36,874 bases of DNA. Origin: an uncultured Bacteroidia bacterium (lineage in GTDB: Bacteria > Bacteroidota > Bacteroidia > Bacteroidales > F082). A program made the position numbers and the translations under genes. This document shows, one piece after another, positions 7,288 through 15,157 of the stretch (its first letter is position 1; every line of letters begins with the position of its first letter). Under the pieces are notes generated by a model. It worked only from the letters and a program-made list of their open reading frames with translations, was not told the origin of the DNA and did not search any database. Location: the NCBI GenBank assembly GCA_902794155.1, contig CADBGN010000016.1, forward strand, positions 1 through 36,874, written 5' to 3'.

Positions 7288-8511
7288 TTATTTGATTCTT
7301 TTCTTTCCCGTCAGAAGCACCTGCATCAGCCCCTTCTTCTGCTCCTGCATGGCTGCCAGTTTTTGTTTTTGTATCTCGATTTCTTTGTCGGCGTTGACTA
7401 ATACTGATGCAATTGCAGTTTGCTCCTCAAATGAAGGAACACCCATGTGCATGTTGAAAAAATCGTCTGGTGTTACATTGAGTAAACCGTGAGCACGACC
7501 GCCTTCGTTGGCGACTTTAACTAACTCCTTGTTTAGTAAACCAGATTCACAGTATTGTTCGAAGAAATCAATATTGGTCTGTGGCTTTTCTTTGAGTTTG
7601 AAGCAAATGTACAAAGTTGTTACAACGGCTTTGTCAAAGGTTTTTAGTCGTTTAATTGCGCCCATTGGATAACCGTTTGAATAGCTCTTGTTGTAACAAA
7701 ACTCGTCTTTGTGTACTAAATAATAGTTATCGAGAATTTCGCTGGCTACACTTTTATTGAAAAAGTCCGTCTGAACAACAAAACCTCTTTGCGCCGATAT
7801 GGTGACCACATTTTGATTGTCTTCTTCGTTTTTTCTGGTGATTCTTTCAGCAATGTCACCTAGTTTTATTCTTTTCCATTCTCCCTCAAATCCTTTCAGT
7901 CGTTTCTTCCCCGTGAGCAGTTGCTGCATAAGGCCGCGCTTGCGCAGGGTGAGTTGCTCTATCAGGGCTGTCTGCTTCTCTATGGCGGTGTCCCAAAGGG
8001 AAAGGACGGAAACAATGCGTTGCTGCTCGGAGAGAGGGGGGAGGGGAATATACCTTTTTTCCATATTCTCCTTTGTAACATGAACCATTGTGCCACCTTG
8101 AAGAGTGTTTGTTAGTTTTGATGCATCGAAAAACAGGAATGAGAATAAGTATGAATTGTACACATTTATGAATGAGTCTATTTTCCAAATGTGATAATGA
8201 TAAATAATTTTCTCCCCGTTCCAAAATCTTGGCCCGAATGATGCGGACCAAGCATATAATAAGTCTCCATCGTTTGCATATTTATCCTCTTCTAATTCCA
8301 AATCAGAATAATACCAAGAATTGTTGGTGAAGAAATTACCAACTCTTAATACTCTGTATTTCCCTTGGCTCAATAACTCTTTTTGATTGTATGCCCTGCC
8401 ATTATGAAATGTGCACACGTCCCCCAGCCTCTTCACTTCCCAATCTTCGGGAATGGGGCCGAGGGGCGAGGGCTTGTAGCCGGCGGGGATATGTTGGTTG
8501 TTGTTATTCAT
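7288..8511 (-). CDS. hsdS: Type I R-M specificity subunit HsdS (two TRDs)
   Basis: The protein has 407 residues, the usual length. It recognises the bipartite DNA target and directs both methylation and restriction. Target recognition domain 1 spans about 25-180 and ends in the conserved helix region LPPLSEQQRIVSVLSLWD with LRKRGLMQQLLTGKKR. TRD2 spans about 210-370 and ends in PSFEEQTAIASVL with QKKGLMQVLLTGKKR. The two conserved regions are internal homologues and can support domain shuffling. The first 24 codons (YKPSPLGPIPEDWE) are nearly repeated at the start of the upstream nuclease gene. The start codon overlaps the end of that gene by 8 nt. The protein looks intact. Confidence 0.96.
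   Translation of the reverse strand: MNNNNQHIPAGYKPSPLGPIPEDWEVKRLGDVCTFHNGRAYNQKELLSQGKYRVLRVGNFFTNNSWYYSDLELEEDKYANDGDLLYAWSASFGPRFWNGEKIIYHYHIWKIDSFINVYNSYLFSFLFFDASKLTNTLQGGTMVHVTKENMEKRYIPLPPLSEQQRIVSVLSLWDTAIEKQTALIEQLTLRKRGLMQQLLTGKKRLKGFEGEWKRIKLGDIAERITRKNEEDNQNVVTISAQRGFVVQTDFFNKSVASEILDNYYLVHKDEFCYNKSYSNGYPMGAIKRLKTFDKAVVTTLYICFKLKEKPQTNIDFFEQYCESGLLNKELVKVANEGGRAHGLLNVTPDDFFNMHMGVPSFEEQTAIASVLVNADKEIEIQKQKLAAMQEQKKGLMQVLLTGKKRIK
8438..8511 (-). repeat. Direct repeat copy 1 (hsdS 5' end)
   Basis: This 74-bp segment ends exactly at the hsdS ATG and pairs with 9591-9664, which ends exactly at the ATG of the DUF1016 gene. Over the 57 nt at 8438-8494 against 9591-9647 I count 7 mismatches (50/57 identical); the last 17 nt, next to the ATG, diverge. 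Both copies have the same orientation, so recombination between them would delete the nuclease gene and leave hsdS intact. Confidence 0.9.
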
Positions 8512-9664
8512 AATCTTTTGTTTGTCTGATTAAGAATTCTTCCAATGTGCTTTCATCGGGCAATTGCAGTTTGTAGGTGGAGACAAACAGATGGTTGTCC
8601 ATGCCCGCCAACGCGTATTCCACCATTTTCTTGCCGCTCTTGGTGCAAAGCAGGATGCCCACGGGCGGATTGTCGCCGTCGTTCATCTCGTTTTCGCGGT
8701 AATAGGACACGTAGGCGTTGAGTTGCCCAAGGTATTCGTGTTGGAACTCATCGTTCTTCAACTCAATAATCACATTGCAATGCAAAATCCTGTGGTAGAA
8801 CACCAAGTCGGCAAAATAATACTCATCGTCGATAATGATGCGCTTTTGCCTTGCCTCAAAGCAGAACCCCTTGCCCAACTCCATGATAAACTCCTGCAAA
8901 TGGTCGATAAGTGCTTGCTCCAAGTCTTTTTCTTCAACGACATCTTGCGCTTTTAGGCCCAAAAACTCAAAAAAGAATGGCTGTTTGATTTCGTCCTGTA
9001 TTTGTCTTTCGGAGCGTTTGAGCGGTTTCAATAGTTCCTCTGGTTTCTTGCTGACGCCTGCACGCACAAAGAGGTTGGTGGCGATCTGCCTCCGCAGTTC
9101 CCTTACGCTCCAATTGCAGCGCATGCATTCCGTCTCGTAGAAATAGCGGGCTAACGGGTCTTTTACGGCAAGGATCTCCACAATGTGCGAAAATGACAGC
9201 TGGGAAATGAGTTTTTCTGCAGGGGTGGTCAATTTGTCCGACGCTGTCGGTGAAATTCGACGTGTAGATTCCACCGACACTGTCGGTGAAATTGTGCTCA
9301 AAATGTAGTCCTTAATTTGAGGGTAATCGGTATAGAATTCTCTGGCATGATAGAATAGTGTTGCCGTCAGCCCTTTTGTGTTCAATGACTTTTCCAATGC
9401 GTTCAGCAACTTGTCGCCATATTTTGCGCGGTCGTTGCCCTTTTGCTCGTACTCCACAATGTAATAGCCGATAAGCCAATTGCGCAAGGTTAGCATACGG
9501 TTTATGGCTTTCACCGTTTCGGTTTGTGTCGCCCCATGGATTTTCTGAATCAACTGTGACAGTTGGTTGAAATCCTTCATTTCAGGGTGCTCCCAGTCTT
9601 CGGGAATGATGCCGAGAGGCGAAGGCTTGTAGTCGGAGGGGATATGTGTGTGTGGGTTGGTCAT
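8504..9664 (-). CDS. DUF1016/YhcG-type PD-(D/E)xK nuclease with HsdS-derived N-terminus
   Basis: The protein has 386 residues. Residues 29-386 form a typical DUF1016 protein: an N-terminal helical DNA-binding part (MKDFNQLSQLIQKIHG...RNWLIGYYIVEYEQ) and a C-terminal PD-(D/E)xK nuclease with D286 (FADLVFY), E301 and K303 (IIELK) and Q314. Residues 1-28 do not belong to the family: IPSDYKPSPLGIIPEDWE copies the HsdS N-terminus. Either this leader is translated as a fusion, or translation begins at the internal ATG at 9580, which matches the usual family start. The linker at about 125-145 contains SPTVS and SPTAS repeats encoded by palindromic DNA. The first ATG overlaps the stop of the membrane-protein gene by 4 nt, which favours use of the long start. 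Confidence 0.88.
   Translation of the reverse strand: MTNPHTHIPSDYKPSPLGIIPEDWEHPEMKDFNQLSQLIQKIHGATQTETVKAINRMLTLRNWLIGYYIVEYEQKGNDRAKYGDKLLNALEKSLNTKGLTATLFYHAREFYTDYPQIKDYILSTISPTVSVESTRRISPTASDKLTTPAEKLISQLSFSHIVEILAVKDPLARYFYETECMRCNWSVRELRRQIATNLFVRAGVSKKPEELLKPLKRSERQIQDEIKQPFFFEFLGLKAQDVVEEKDLEQALIDHLQEFIMELGKGFCFEARQKRIIIDDEYYFADLVFYHRILHCNVIIELKNDEFQHEYLGQLNAYVSYYRENEMNDGDNPPVGILLCTKSGKKMVEYALAGMDNHLFVSTYKLQLPDESTLEEFLIRQTKDYE
9238..9288. repeat. Two short palindromes inside the DUF1016 gene
   Basis: CCGACGCTGTCGG (9238-9250) and CCGACACTGTCGG (9274-9286) lie 36 bp apart. The second extends to CACCGACACTGTCGGTG (9272-9288), a perfect 17-bp odd palindrome. Both are read in frame as SPTxS in the linker between the helical and nuclease domains. 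They look like amplified intragenic palindromes rather than random coding sequence. Confidence 0.75.
9591..9664 (-). repeat. Direct repeat copy 2 (5' end of DUF1016 gene)
   Basis: This is the partner of 8438-8511, the same 74-nt length and also ending at the ATG. It encodes the HsdS-like leader of the nuclease. It suggests that the nuclease gene entered at, or replaced the body of, a duplicated hsdS gene. Confidence 0.9.
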
Positions 9665-10680
9665 TGTTTAATCTTATTATAATCTATCTCTATATTTTTA
9701 TATCTGTGTTCAAGATCGGAAAAAATTTCACCAATCTCAAATTTATATTCTTCATTATCAGAATTATAAATACCAGCAATATGATAAACGGTGGAATAAA
9801 GAGGTGAATAGTATTTCGATTTTGTTGCTTCCTCTTTAGTTTGTTCCTCGTCTTTATATTTCAATGTGGCTTCCTTAATAATAACAATGGCTTTTGTAAT
9901 CGAGTCTTGGTCGTCGATGCGTTTGTCTGACATCACTTGCATAATCCCTAGAGTGTGGGGGTGTTTTGTGATCCAGAAACAAAAATATTCAATCCAACGT
10001 ATCACTTTGGGACGATTGAAGTTTTCATAGATCATGATGGAATAAGTGACGGCTTCATAGAATTCATTTGAGCAATTGTCGGAAATTAGAGATCCATATT
10101 TGGTTTTAAACTTATTGTATTGATAATCAATGTATCTCTTTTCCCTTTTAACGCTTCTTTTGGTTGAGAGTTCGATTTTATTAAAAGCGCTATAAATAAA
10201 CATGATTATGAGAATCCACATTTGATCCAATAAGGAACGAGGATCAGGCAGTAGTTTGTCTACTTTATCGACTAGTAAGTAAATCCACACCGATAGAAAT
10301 AAAGAGACAATCCAACATGCAAGGTGAAGCCCCCAGTTTGTTAATCTTTTGCGCCCAATAATGAGAACTACTGTGGTGCGGAAAAGCCAATAATATAATA
10401 CAATTAAATAGCTATGTTGAACTAATTCATGATGCCCTATACTCTGAACAACAACAATAAACAACACAAGAAACACAATGGGGGAGAGGGCTCTGAATAG
10501 GAAATTGAATGCAGGAGCTGTGTCTTCTTTTGCCATGATGGAAAGTTGGATATATCCGATGGAAACAGAATGTGCGCCAATCCAGTTGACAATGAAAAAC
10601 AGCACTATGGCAGCAATAATATGAATGATTGCTATGTTCCAAGTGTAATTAACGAAAAAGGTGTTTAGAAGGTCTGCCAT
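9661..10680 (-). CDS. Five-helix membrane protein of unknown function in the hsd operon
   Basis: The protein has 339 residues. Five hydrophobic segments are visible at about 15-35, 62-80, 91-109, 117-138 and 152-167. A hydrophilic, Lys/Glu-rich C-terminal domain of about 170 residues follows and is probably cytoplasmic. I recognise no family. It starts 15 nt after the hsdM stop, and its own stop overlaps the nuclease start by 4 nt, so it is made from the hsd message. It is not a standard R-M component. A membrane protein with a large soluble domain inside a defence operon suggests a membrane-acting effector or anchor, which is inference. Base composition is clearly more AT-rich than hsdM. Confidence 0.8.
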   Translation of the reverse strand: MADLLNTFFVNYTWNIAIIHIIAAIVLFFIVNWIGAHSVSIGYIQLSIMAKEDTAPAFNFLFRALSPIVFLVLFIVVVQSIGHHELVQHSYLIVLYYWLFRTTVVLIIGRKRLTNWGLHLACWIVSLFLSVWIYLLVDKVDKLLPDPRSLLDQMWILIIMFIYSAFNKIELSTKRSVKREKRYIDYQYNKFKTKYGSLISDNCSNEFYEAVTYSIMIYENFNRPKVIRWIEYFCFWITKHPHTLGIMQVMSDKRIDDQDSITKAIVIIKEATLKYKDEEQTKEEATKSKYYSPLYSTVYHIAGIYNSDNEEYKFEIGEIFSDLEHRYKNIEIDYNKIKQ

Positions 10681-10695
10681 AAATGATTTTTGAGT

Positions 10696-12225
10696 TTAAT
10701 ATCCTAATTCCTTCAAATAATCCTTCATTTTCCCTTGCACCTCGGCCAGTTCCGTTTCCAACTGCTCGATCTCTTTCTGCACGGTGGGGATGTCAATTTC
10801 GGCTTCTTCCTCGTAGGTGTCCACGTAGCGCGGGATGTTGAGGTTGAAGTCGTTCTCGCGGATCTCGTCTGGGGTAGCCACGTAGGCGTATTTGTCTTCC
10901 ACCACGCCAGGCTGCAACTCGCCATCGGCGAATTTGCGGTAGATGCCCACGATGTGCTTGATGTCCTCGGGGCGGAGTTTGTTTTGGTTCTTGCCGTTTT
11001 CGTACTCGCGGCTGGCATCGATGAACAGCACATTCTCTGAGCCACGGCCCTTGCGGAAGATGGCAATGGCAGCAGGGATGCCCGTGCCATAGAAAAGGTT
11101 GGCGGGCAAACCGATGACGGCCTCCAAAGTGTGTTCGTTCTCCAAGATATACTGCCTTATCTTGCCTTCGCTACCTCCACGGAACAACACGCCGTGAGGG
11201 ATGATGACGCCCACTTTGCCATTTTGGTCGTCGGCCACCTCCAGCATGTGGCTGATGAAGGCCCAGTCGCCCTTGCTCTTGGGTGGGATGCCACGCCAGA
11301 AACGGTTGTAGGGGTCGCTGGCGGCCTCTTCTGCTCCCCATTTGTCGAGGCTGAAGGGCGGATTGGCCACCACCGTGTCGAATTTCATCAACTTGTCGTT
11401 GATTTTCAGCTTGGGGTTGCGCAAGGTGTCGCCCCAGCGGATGACGGCATTGTCGAAACCATGCAAAAACATGTTCATCATGGCCAAGGCCCAAGTGCTG
11501 CCGTTCACTTCCTGTCCGTAGAGCGAGAAGTTGTTGTTGCCCACTTCCTTTCCTGCCTTGATCAGCAAGGAGCCGGAGCCGCAGGTGACATCACAGATGC
11601 GAGCACCGGGTTTGCTTTTGGTCAGCTTGGCGAGCAAGGTGGAAACCTCGGCGGGGGTGAAGAAGTCGCCTGCTTTCTTGCCAGCTTCGCCAGCGAAGGT
11701 GGAGACGAGGTACATGTATGCATCGCCGATGATGTCATTGTTCTCTAGGTGCGACTCATCCAAATCAACGCCGTTGAAATCTTGCAGCAGGTTTTTCAGA
11801 CGGGCGTTTTTCTCTTTCGGCTCGCCCAGATTGGCGCTGTTGAAGCTGATGTTGCGGAAGATGCTGCTGCCGTCCTCGCTGCTCATCTTCTCGCGGTTGG
11901 CGTCTTCGAGGTCGGCCAGCGCCTCGTCAATCAACTCACCGATGTTGGAGGCATTGCGGTGTTCATAGAGGAAGTCGAATGAACTCTTCTCGGGCACCAC
12001 AAAACGCTCGTGACGCATGGCGCGCTCGGCGCGTTCCACTTCCCCCTCATATTTAATAAGGTAATCGTTCAATTTCGATTTATACACGTCGCTGACGTAT
12101 TTCAAAAACAGCATGGTAAGGATATAATCCTTGTATTGGCTGGGGTCGATGACGCCGCGAAAGGTGTCACAAGCTTTCCAGACCGTGCGGTTGATGTCGT
12201 CTTGGGTGATTTTCTTGGTTTCCAT
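10696..12225 (-). CDS. hsdM: Type I R-M methyltransferase subunit HsdM
   Basis: The protein has 509 residues, a normal length. It is the N6-adenine methyltransferase of the system and, with HsdS, protects host DNA. The N-terminal helical domain (about 10-170) is followed by GDFFTPAEV (about 187-194), the SAM-binding motif DVTCGSGSLL (212-221) and the catalytic VVANPPFSLDKW (NPPF at 288-291). A C-terminal coiled coil (about 475-505) is suited to contact HsdS. The start lies 2 nt after the stop of the half-size HsdS-like gene, so translation is coupled. All key residues are present. Confidence 0.97.
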   Translation of the reverse strand: METKKITQDDINRTVWKACDTFRGVIDPSQYKDYILTMLFLKYVSDVYKSKLNDYLIKYEGEVERAERAMRHERFVVPEKSSFDFLYEHRNASNIGELIDEALADLEDANREKMSSEDGSSIFRNISFNSANLGEPKEKNARLKNLLQDFNGVDLDESHLENNDIIGDAYMYLVSTFAGEAGKKAGDFFTPAEVSTLLAKLTKSKPGARICDVTCGSGSLLIKAGKEVGNNNFSLYGQEVNGSTWALAMMNMFLHGFDNAVIRWGDTLRNPKLKINDKLMKFDTVVANPPFSLDKWGAEEAASDPYNRFWRGIPPKSKGDWAFISHMLEVADDQNGKVGVIIPHGVLFRGGSEGKIRQYILENEHTLEAVIGLPANLFYGTGIPAAIAIFRKGRGSENVLFIDASREYENGKNQNKLRPEDIKHIVGIYRKFADGELQPGVVEDKYAYVATPDEIRENDFNLNIPRYVDTYEEEAEIDIPTVQKEIEQLETELAEVQGKMKDYLKELGY

Positions 12226-12227
12226 AT

Positions 12228-12809
12228 TTATTTGTTTAATTTATTCATTATGAGTTGGTTGGTTATCAATTGCCGTTTTTCGGCTATGGCCAGGTAAAGC
12301 TCTTTTTCCCTGGTTTGAAGCTTTGCCAATTCCACAATCTGACGTTGTGTGTCTATATCAGGAACGGGGACTTCAAAGTCTTCAACGACTTGTTTGTGGA
12401 TGAGCGGCGTGCTGGTGCCCACTTGTTGCGCTTTCATCACCGCCATTACGCTGGGTTGATTCAAATACCAGCAAAGGTAATTGGGGAGGATGTCTTTTGA
12501 TGCAAGGCGTATTATATATAAGGTGGTGGAGGCGATGGCTGGAATGTCGAGGTCAAACACTTTGCAAAGGTAGGTCGTCCCTTTCCCGGCAAACAACAGG
12601 TCGCCTTTTGCCAACAAATAACGTTCGTTTTTGGCAGAAAGAGTGACTTTTGAAGCTGTTTTCTCGGGCGATTCGGAAAGCAGGTCTTTTATTTGCAAAT
12701 AGTAGATCTCTCTGTAGGGAGCGGCCAGCAGATATACGCCTGAAAGCACTTCTGCTATTTCAGAAATCTTCTTCTTATTAATAGTATGAACTTTACTAAA
12801 AGTATTCAT
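12228..12809 (-). CDS. Half-size HsdS-like protein, first gene of the hsd operon
   Basis: The chosen ATG at 12809 gives 193 residues (MNTFSKVHTINKKK). An ATG at 12824 would add five residues but lies inside the promoter. One TRD-like domain is visible: LLAKGDLLFAGKG, then YLCWYLNQPSVM, GTSTPLIHKQVVEDFEVPVP, and a C-terminal conserved helix (DTQRQIVELAKLQTREKELYL). These are features of the C-terminal half of HsdS. Half-size S proteins can dimerise to make a symmetric specificity unit, so this could give the system a second target, or it could be a regulator binding its own promoter. It is followed after 2 nt by hsdM. A truncated relic is possible, but the reading frame is clean. Confidence 0.8.
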   Translation of the reverse strand: MNTFSKVHTINKKKISEIAEVLSGVYLLAAPYREIYYLQIKDLLSESPEKTASKVTLSAKNERYLLAKGDLLFAGKGTTYLCKVFDLDIPAIASTTLYIIRLASKDILPNYLCWYLNQPSVMAVMKAQQVGTSTPLIHKQVVEDFEVPVPDIDTQRQIVELAKLQTREKELYLAIAEKRQLITNQLIMNKLNK

Positions 12810-12813
12810 ACTG

Positions 12814-12843
12814 CAAAAATACAAACTTTTTTGTAAAAGTCAA
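12814..12843 (-). promoter_or_regulatory. Main promoter of the hsd operon
   Basis: On the minus strand TTG (12843-12841) is followed after 19 nt by TATTTTTG (12821-12814), a canonical Bacteroidota promoter. Only 4 nt separate it from the ATG at 12809, so the message would be leaderless or nearly so. A second TATTTTTG lies 41 bp upstream (12862-12855), and both are followed by similar GCA-(N)-ATAC sequences, so a duplicated promoter/operator is possible. Confidence 0.65.
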
Positions 12844-12898
12844 GGGTATTCTTGCAAAAATATTTCAGTAAATCGTATACTAAATTGTTTTTGTGGGT

Positions 12899-14029
12899 TT
12901 ATCCCTCCAACTCCAACCGAATAATCTCCCAAAACATCCCCATCCCGATTCCCAAAATGTCATCGGGGAAATCAAACATCGGATCGTGAAGGGCAGGTTG
13001 CTCCATGCCTGAACCTAAGCCGAAGAAACCAATAGGGCAGACGCTCCCAAACCTTCCAAAATCCTCCGACCAACGGAAGGGTTCTTCCAAATGGCCGAGG
13101 CTCAACTCAAGGTTGGATGCGGCTTGCTCTATCGTTTTCACACAGCTGGCATCGCTGTTAGTGGCGGCAAAGGCCTCGTGCATCGAGAAGTTGAAGTCGA
13201 AGAGGTGGTCTTTGGCCTTGGCACGGCAAAACTCGATGATTTCCGTCGACATCAGTTCCAGGTTGCGGTCGTTGAAGCTGCGCAGGGTGAGCCATATCTC
13301 GGCATGGCCGGGGGCGACACCGAAGGTCTCCTCGCCAAGCGTGGCATGCGTGATGACAAAGGTGGTCAAAGGTTTCACGGCCTTCAGCTGTTCACGTTTT
13401 TTCTCCAAAAAGTGGATGAGTTGGGCCAACAACTCTGATGGACTATGCCCCGTCTCGGGTTGTGAGGCGTGTGCGGTGCGACCGTCGAAAACGAGTTTCA
13501 AGCCAAAGGAAGCTGCAGCAAAACAGCCATCCTTCACCATGATTTTACCTTTCTCGAAGCTAGGCAAATTGTGTAATCCATAGGCCACATCGGGCTTGAT
13601 TTGCTCAAATAATGGGTCGCTGAGGATGGCTTGCGCGCCTTGTCCAGTCTCCTCGGCGGGCTGGAACAACAGTACCACCTCACCTTGATCAGGACGTTGT
13701 TCGCCGAGCCATTGCGCCAATCCGCAGAGGATGGTGGCATGGCCGTCGTGGCCGCATTTGTGCGAAACGCCTTGGTTTTGTGAACGGTAGGGAATGTCGT
13801 TCGGTTCGGGGATGTGTAAAGCGTCAATGTCGCCACGGATGAGGATGCGCTTGCCGGGCTTTGCACCTCTATAAATAGCAGCCAATCCGTAGCCGCCGAT
13901 TTTCTCTATGATTTGGTCGGGTAGGGTCTGTTTCACCCATTCGTTCAAGATTTTGTTGGTCAGCGCTTCCAGTCCCGAAAGCTCGGGATGCGCGTGAAGG
14001 ATATGTCGGAGGTCGATGAGGTCTTGCAT
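12899..14029 (-). CDS. M20 family amidohydrolase (amino-acid/peptide deacylase)
   Basis: The protein has 376 residues, typical of the M20D/HipO group, which hydrolyse N-acylated amino acids, hippurate or similar amides in the cytoplasm. Visible motifs are RGDIDALHIPE (65-75), HKCGHDGHAT (90-99, metal ligands C92 and H94), QPAEE (123-127), YGLHNLP, and near the end SEDFGRFG and LHDPMFDFPDD. The dimerisation domain lies between. No signal peptide is seen. It is divergent from manA; a TAGTTTTG element on its strand (14053-14046) sits 16 nt upstream of the start. Its stop is about 90 nt upstream of the hsd operon start, with no clear terminator between. The exact substrate cannot be told. Confidence 0.92.
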   Translation of the reverse strand: MQDLIDLRHILHAHPELSGLEALTNKILNEWVKQTLPDQIIEKIGGYGLAAIYRGAKPGKRILIRGDIDALHIPEPNDIPYRSQNQGVSHKCGHDGHATILCGLAQWLGEQRPDQGEVVLLFQPAEETGQGAQAILSDPLFEQIKPDVAYGLHNLPSFEKGKIMVKDGCFAAASFGLKLVFDGRTAHASQPETGHSPSELLAQLIHFLEKKREQLKAVKPLTTFVITHATLGEETFGVAPGHAEIWLTLRSFNDRNLELMSTEIIEFCRAKAKDHLFDFNFSMHEAFAATNSDASCVKTIEQAASNLELSLGHLEEPFRWSEDFGRFGSVCPIGFFGLGSGMEQPALHDPMFDFPDDILGIGMGMFWEIIRLELEG

Positions 14030-14045
14030 GGTTTGAAATTTGGCA

Positions 14046-14093
14046 CAAAACTACGGAAAATTGCAATGTGTTTCGGATTTAGTCTTATCTTTG
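14046..14093. promoter_or_regulatory. Divergent promoter region between the amidohydrolase and manA
   Basis: The plus strand carries TATCTTTG at 14086-14093, 21 nt before the manA ATG, with a TTG at 14061-14063. The minus strand carries TAGTTTTG at 14053-14046, 16 nt before the amidohydrolase ATG. Both match the TAnnTTTG -7 consensus; the minus element lacks a clear -33 partner. Confidence 0.6.
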
Positions 14094-14114
14094 CCACCAA
14101 ATTTCAGAAGCGCA

Positions 14115-15113
14115 ATGCAAACGGTACTCTATCCTTTTAAATTCAAGCCCATCTTCAAGGATAAGATTTGGGGCGGACGGAAAATCAAGGAAGTGCTAGG
14201 CATTGACTATGGTCCGTTGCCGAATTGTGGCGAAGTGTGGCTACTCTCAGGCATCTGGGATGAGCAGAGCGAAATCGCCAATGGCGACTTCGAGGGCGAT
14301 GAGATCAACGACCTGGTGGAGACTTTCATGGGTGACTTGGTGGGTGAGAGTGTTTTCGACAAATACGGTGAGCAATTTCCTCTGTTACTGAAGATTATCG
14401 ACGCCAACGATTGGCTCTCGGTGCAGGTGCATCCCGACGATGAGTTGGCCCAAAAACGCGACTTGGGCAATGGCAAGACCGAAATGTGGTATGTGATGCA
14501 GGCCGATCAGGATGCTGAACTCGTCATGGGCTTCAATCGCGAGATGACGCGTATGGACTATGTCAATGTATTGAAAGACAATACGCTTCAATCAGTTTTG
14601 AACCATGAGCAGGTGAAGAAAGATGATGTGTTCTTCATCCCTGCAGGTCGTGTCCATGCACTTGGTCCTGGCATCATGGTGGCAGAGATCCAACAGACGA
14701 GTGACACTACCTATCGCATTTATGATTGGGACCGCATCGATGTTGCCGGCATGCGTCGCGAGTTGCACATTCCGCAGTCGGTGGAAGCCATTGACGGAAC
14801 GATGCCCGAAAACTACAAGACTGAGGTGCCCAATGTTATGAATAAGACAGTGCCCGTTGTGGATTGTCAGTATTTCGTGACCAACCTGCTTCAGTTGCAG
14901 GGTGAGATGGAAAAAGACTATTCCAATCTTGATTCGTTTGTGATTTTGATTGCTTTGGAGGGAAAATTCACCTTAAACTGGGAAAGTGGCGCGGTTTTTG
15001 TAAAACAAGGGGAATGTGTCTTGATACCGAACCTTATCAAAAAGGTCGTCATCAGGGCGGAACAGTATTGCAAATTACTTGAAGTGTATTGCCAACTTGA
15101 AGAGGAATGTTGA
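14115..15113 (+). CDS. manA: Mannose-6-phosphate isomerase, type I
   Basis: The chosen ATG at 14115 gives 332 residues (MQTVLYPFKFKPIFKDKIWGG), matching the usual start of the family and lying after a good -7 element; an upstream in-frame ATG at 14040 precedes the promoter and is rejected. The enzyme interconverts mannose 6-phosphate and fructose 6-phosphate in the cytoplasm with a bound zinc. Visible are KIWGG, GEVWLLS, the zinc ligands in QVHPDDE (Q104, H106), E123 in KTEMWYV, and the later PAGRVHALG histidine, in a double cupin fold. It appears monocistronic and is followed by a 23-bp tandem repeat before the next gene. Confidence 0.95.
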   Translation: MQTVLYPFKFKPIFKDKIWGGRKIKEVLGIDYGPLPNCGEVWLLSGIWDEQSEIANGDFEGDEINDLVETFMGDLVGESVFDKYGEQFPLLLKIIDANDWLSVQVHPDDELAQKRDLGNGKTEMWYVMQADQDAELVMGFNREMTRMDYVNVLKDNTLQSVLNHEQVKKDDVFFIPAGRVHALGPGIMVAEIQQTSDTTYRIYDWDRIDVAGMRRELHIPQSVEAIDGTMPENYKTEVPNVMNKTVPVVDCQYFVTNLLQLQGEMEKDYSNLDSFVILIALEGKFTLNWESGAVFVKQGECVLIPNLIKKVVIRAEQYCKLLEVYCQLEEEC

Positions 15114-15157
15114 ATCTTTGAATATTAAATCTTTGAATCTTTGAATATTAAATTTTT
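15112..15157 (+). repeat. Tandem 23-bp repeat upstream of the TlpA-like gene
   Basis: Two 23-bp units (15112-15134 and 15135-15157) differ at one base. Each is built from the words GAATCTTT, GAATATT and AAATCTTT. The array ends 6 nt before the ATG at 15164. Each word AATCTTTG is one base off the TAnnTTTG -7 consensus, so the array could act as a series of weak promoters. A related array precedes tnaA at 36727-36766. Confidence 0.8.

Noticed and set aside
12805-12870. Phase-variable invertible promoter for the hsd operon
   Set aside because: The duplicated TATTTTTG elements are direct, not inverted, and no recombinase gene is present in the window.
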